From NCBI GenBank assembly GCA_937876435.1, contig CALEIL010000317.1, forward strand, positions 1-7,643: a DNA stretch of 7,643 bases, given 5' to 3'. The notes beneath the pieces were generated by a model. The model ran no database searches. It was not told the DNA's origin and worked only from the letters and a program-made list of their open reading frames with translations. The position numbers were made by a program, and so were the translations under genes. Numbering within the stretch: the stretch's first letter is position 1; every line of letters starts with the position of its first letter. Shown here one piece after another: positions 7,589 to 7,643 of this stretch. Source of the DNA: an uncultured Bacteroidota bacterium (GTDB lineage: Bacteria > Bacteroidota > Bacteroidia > Chitinophagales > Saprospiraceae).

Positions 7589-7643
7589 CCATGAGTTGGT
7601 CGGCTACGCCGGTTTGTGCGCTTCGCGCGTTTGGTTGATGGGC
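7589..7643 (+). repeat. 55-bp direct repeat, copy 2, cut by window end
   Basis: Exact match to 7355-7409. The identity reaches the last base of the window, so the true repeat may be longer than 55 bp. It overlaps the right arm of the 15-bp inverted pair at 7580-7594. Confidence 0.95.

Larger units (their letters stand above)
7302..7643. repeat. Cluster of GC-rich short-loop palindromes, no supported gene
   Basis: These 342 bp carry a series of palindromes with very short loops: the 13-bp stem at 7303-7331; an imperfect one around CCGC-TCC-GCG (about 7337-7360); CGGC-TAC-GCCG at 7367-7377; GCGC-TTC-GCGC at 7384-7394; and TGGGCCG-CAACA-CGGCCCA at 7405-7423. The middle two recur in a second copy at the window end. 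TCATGGGCCGCTCCG (7337-7351) is matched exactly in reverse complement at 7580-7594. The layout resembles REP/BIME-type intergenic repeat clusters in general design, though I do not recognise the family. Between the repeats (7424-7579) is unique-looking sequence with no gene I can support. The cluster runs off the window end. Confidence 0.85.

Noticed and set aside
7302..7643. Insertion sequence or transposase gene
   Set aside because: No transposase-like frame is present; the region is built of short palindromes and one direct repeat.

Overview
The window looks like an ordinary chromosomal stretch from a member of the Bacteroidota, possibly Saprospiria-like. This is inferred from four things: genes mostly without a clear Shine-Dalgarno sequence, an Asp-rich SPII lipoprotein carrying a PVC-type dehydrogenase/cytochrome architecture, an NIS-like sodium:solute symporter, and AT-rich intergenic DNA around GC-balanced genes. 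No ribosomal RNA or other marker fixes the taxon.

Layout from left to right. Positions 1-301 hold no gene but contain two short heptamer tandem arrays (1-70 and 139-201). Three genes on the minus strand follow. A sodium:solute symporter lies at 302-1777. A large lipoprotein combining a beta-propeller dehydrogenase-like domain, HEAT-like repeats and a cytochrome c domain lies at 2008-4692. A glutamine-dependent NAD+ synthetase, nadE, lies at 4726-6363 and appears to begin with TTG. nadE and the cytochrome lipoprotein are 33 bp apart and probably co-transcribed. The symporter is separated from them by about 230 bp of AT-rich DNA and may be its own unit. A divergent intergenic region (6364-6554) separates nadE from a plus-strand family 2 glycosyltransferase (6555-7301), which has a good Shine-Dalgarno sequence. 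From 7302 to the window end there is a cluster of GC-rich palindromes with 3-5 nt loops. It includes a perfect 55-bp direct repeat (7355-7409 and 7589-7643) and a 15-bp inverted pair.

Functionally, NadE makes NAD+ in the cytoplasm. The lipoprotein is probably an exported, membrane-anchored, heme-carrying oxidoreductase or sugar-binding redox protein. The symporter imports an unidentified solute with Na+. The glycosyltransferase probably moves a sugar onto a lipid or surface glycan. No pathway visibly ties all four together. I see no defence system, CRISPR array, transposase, phage gene or RNA gene. The least explained material is the repeat DNA at the two ends of the window, above all the palindrome cluster at the right end.
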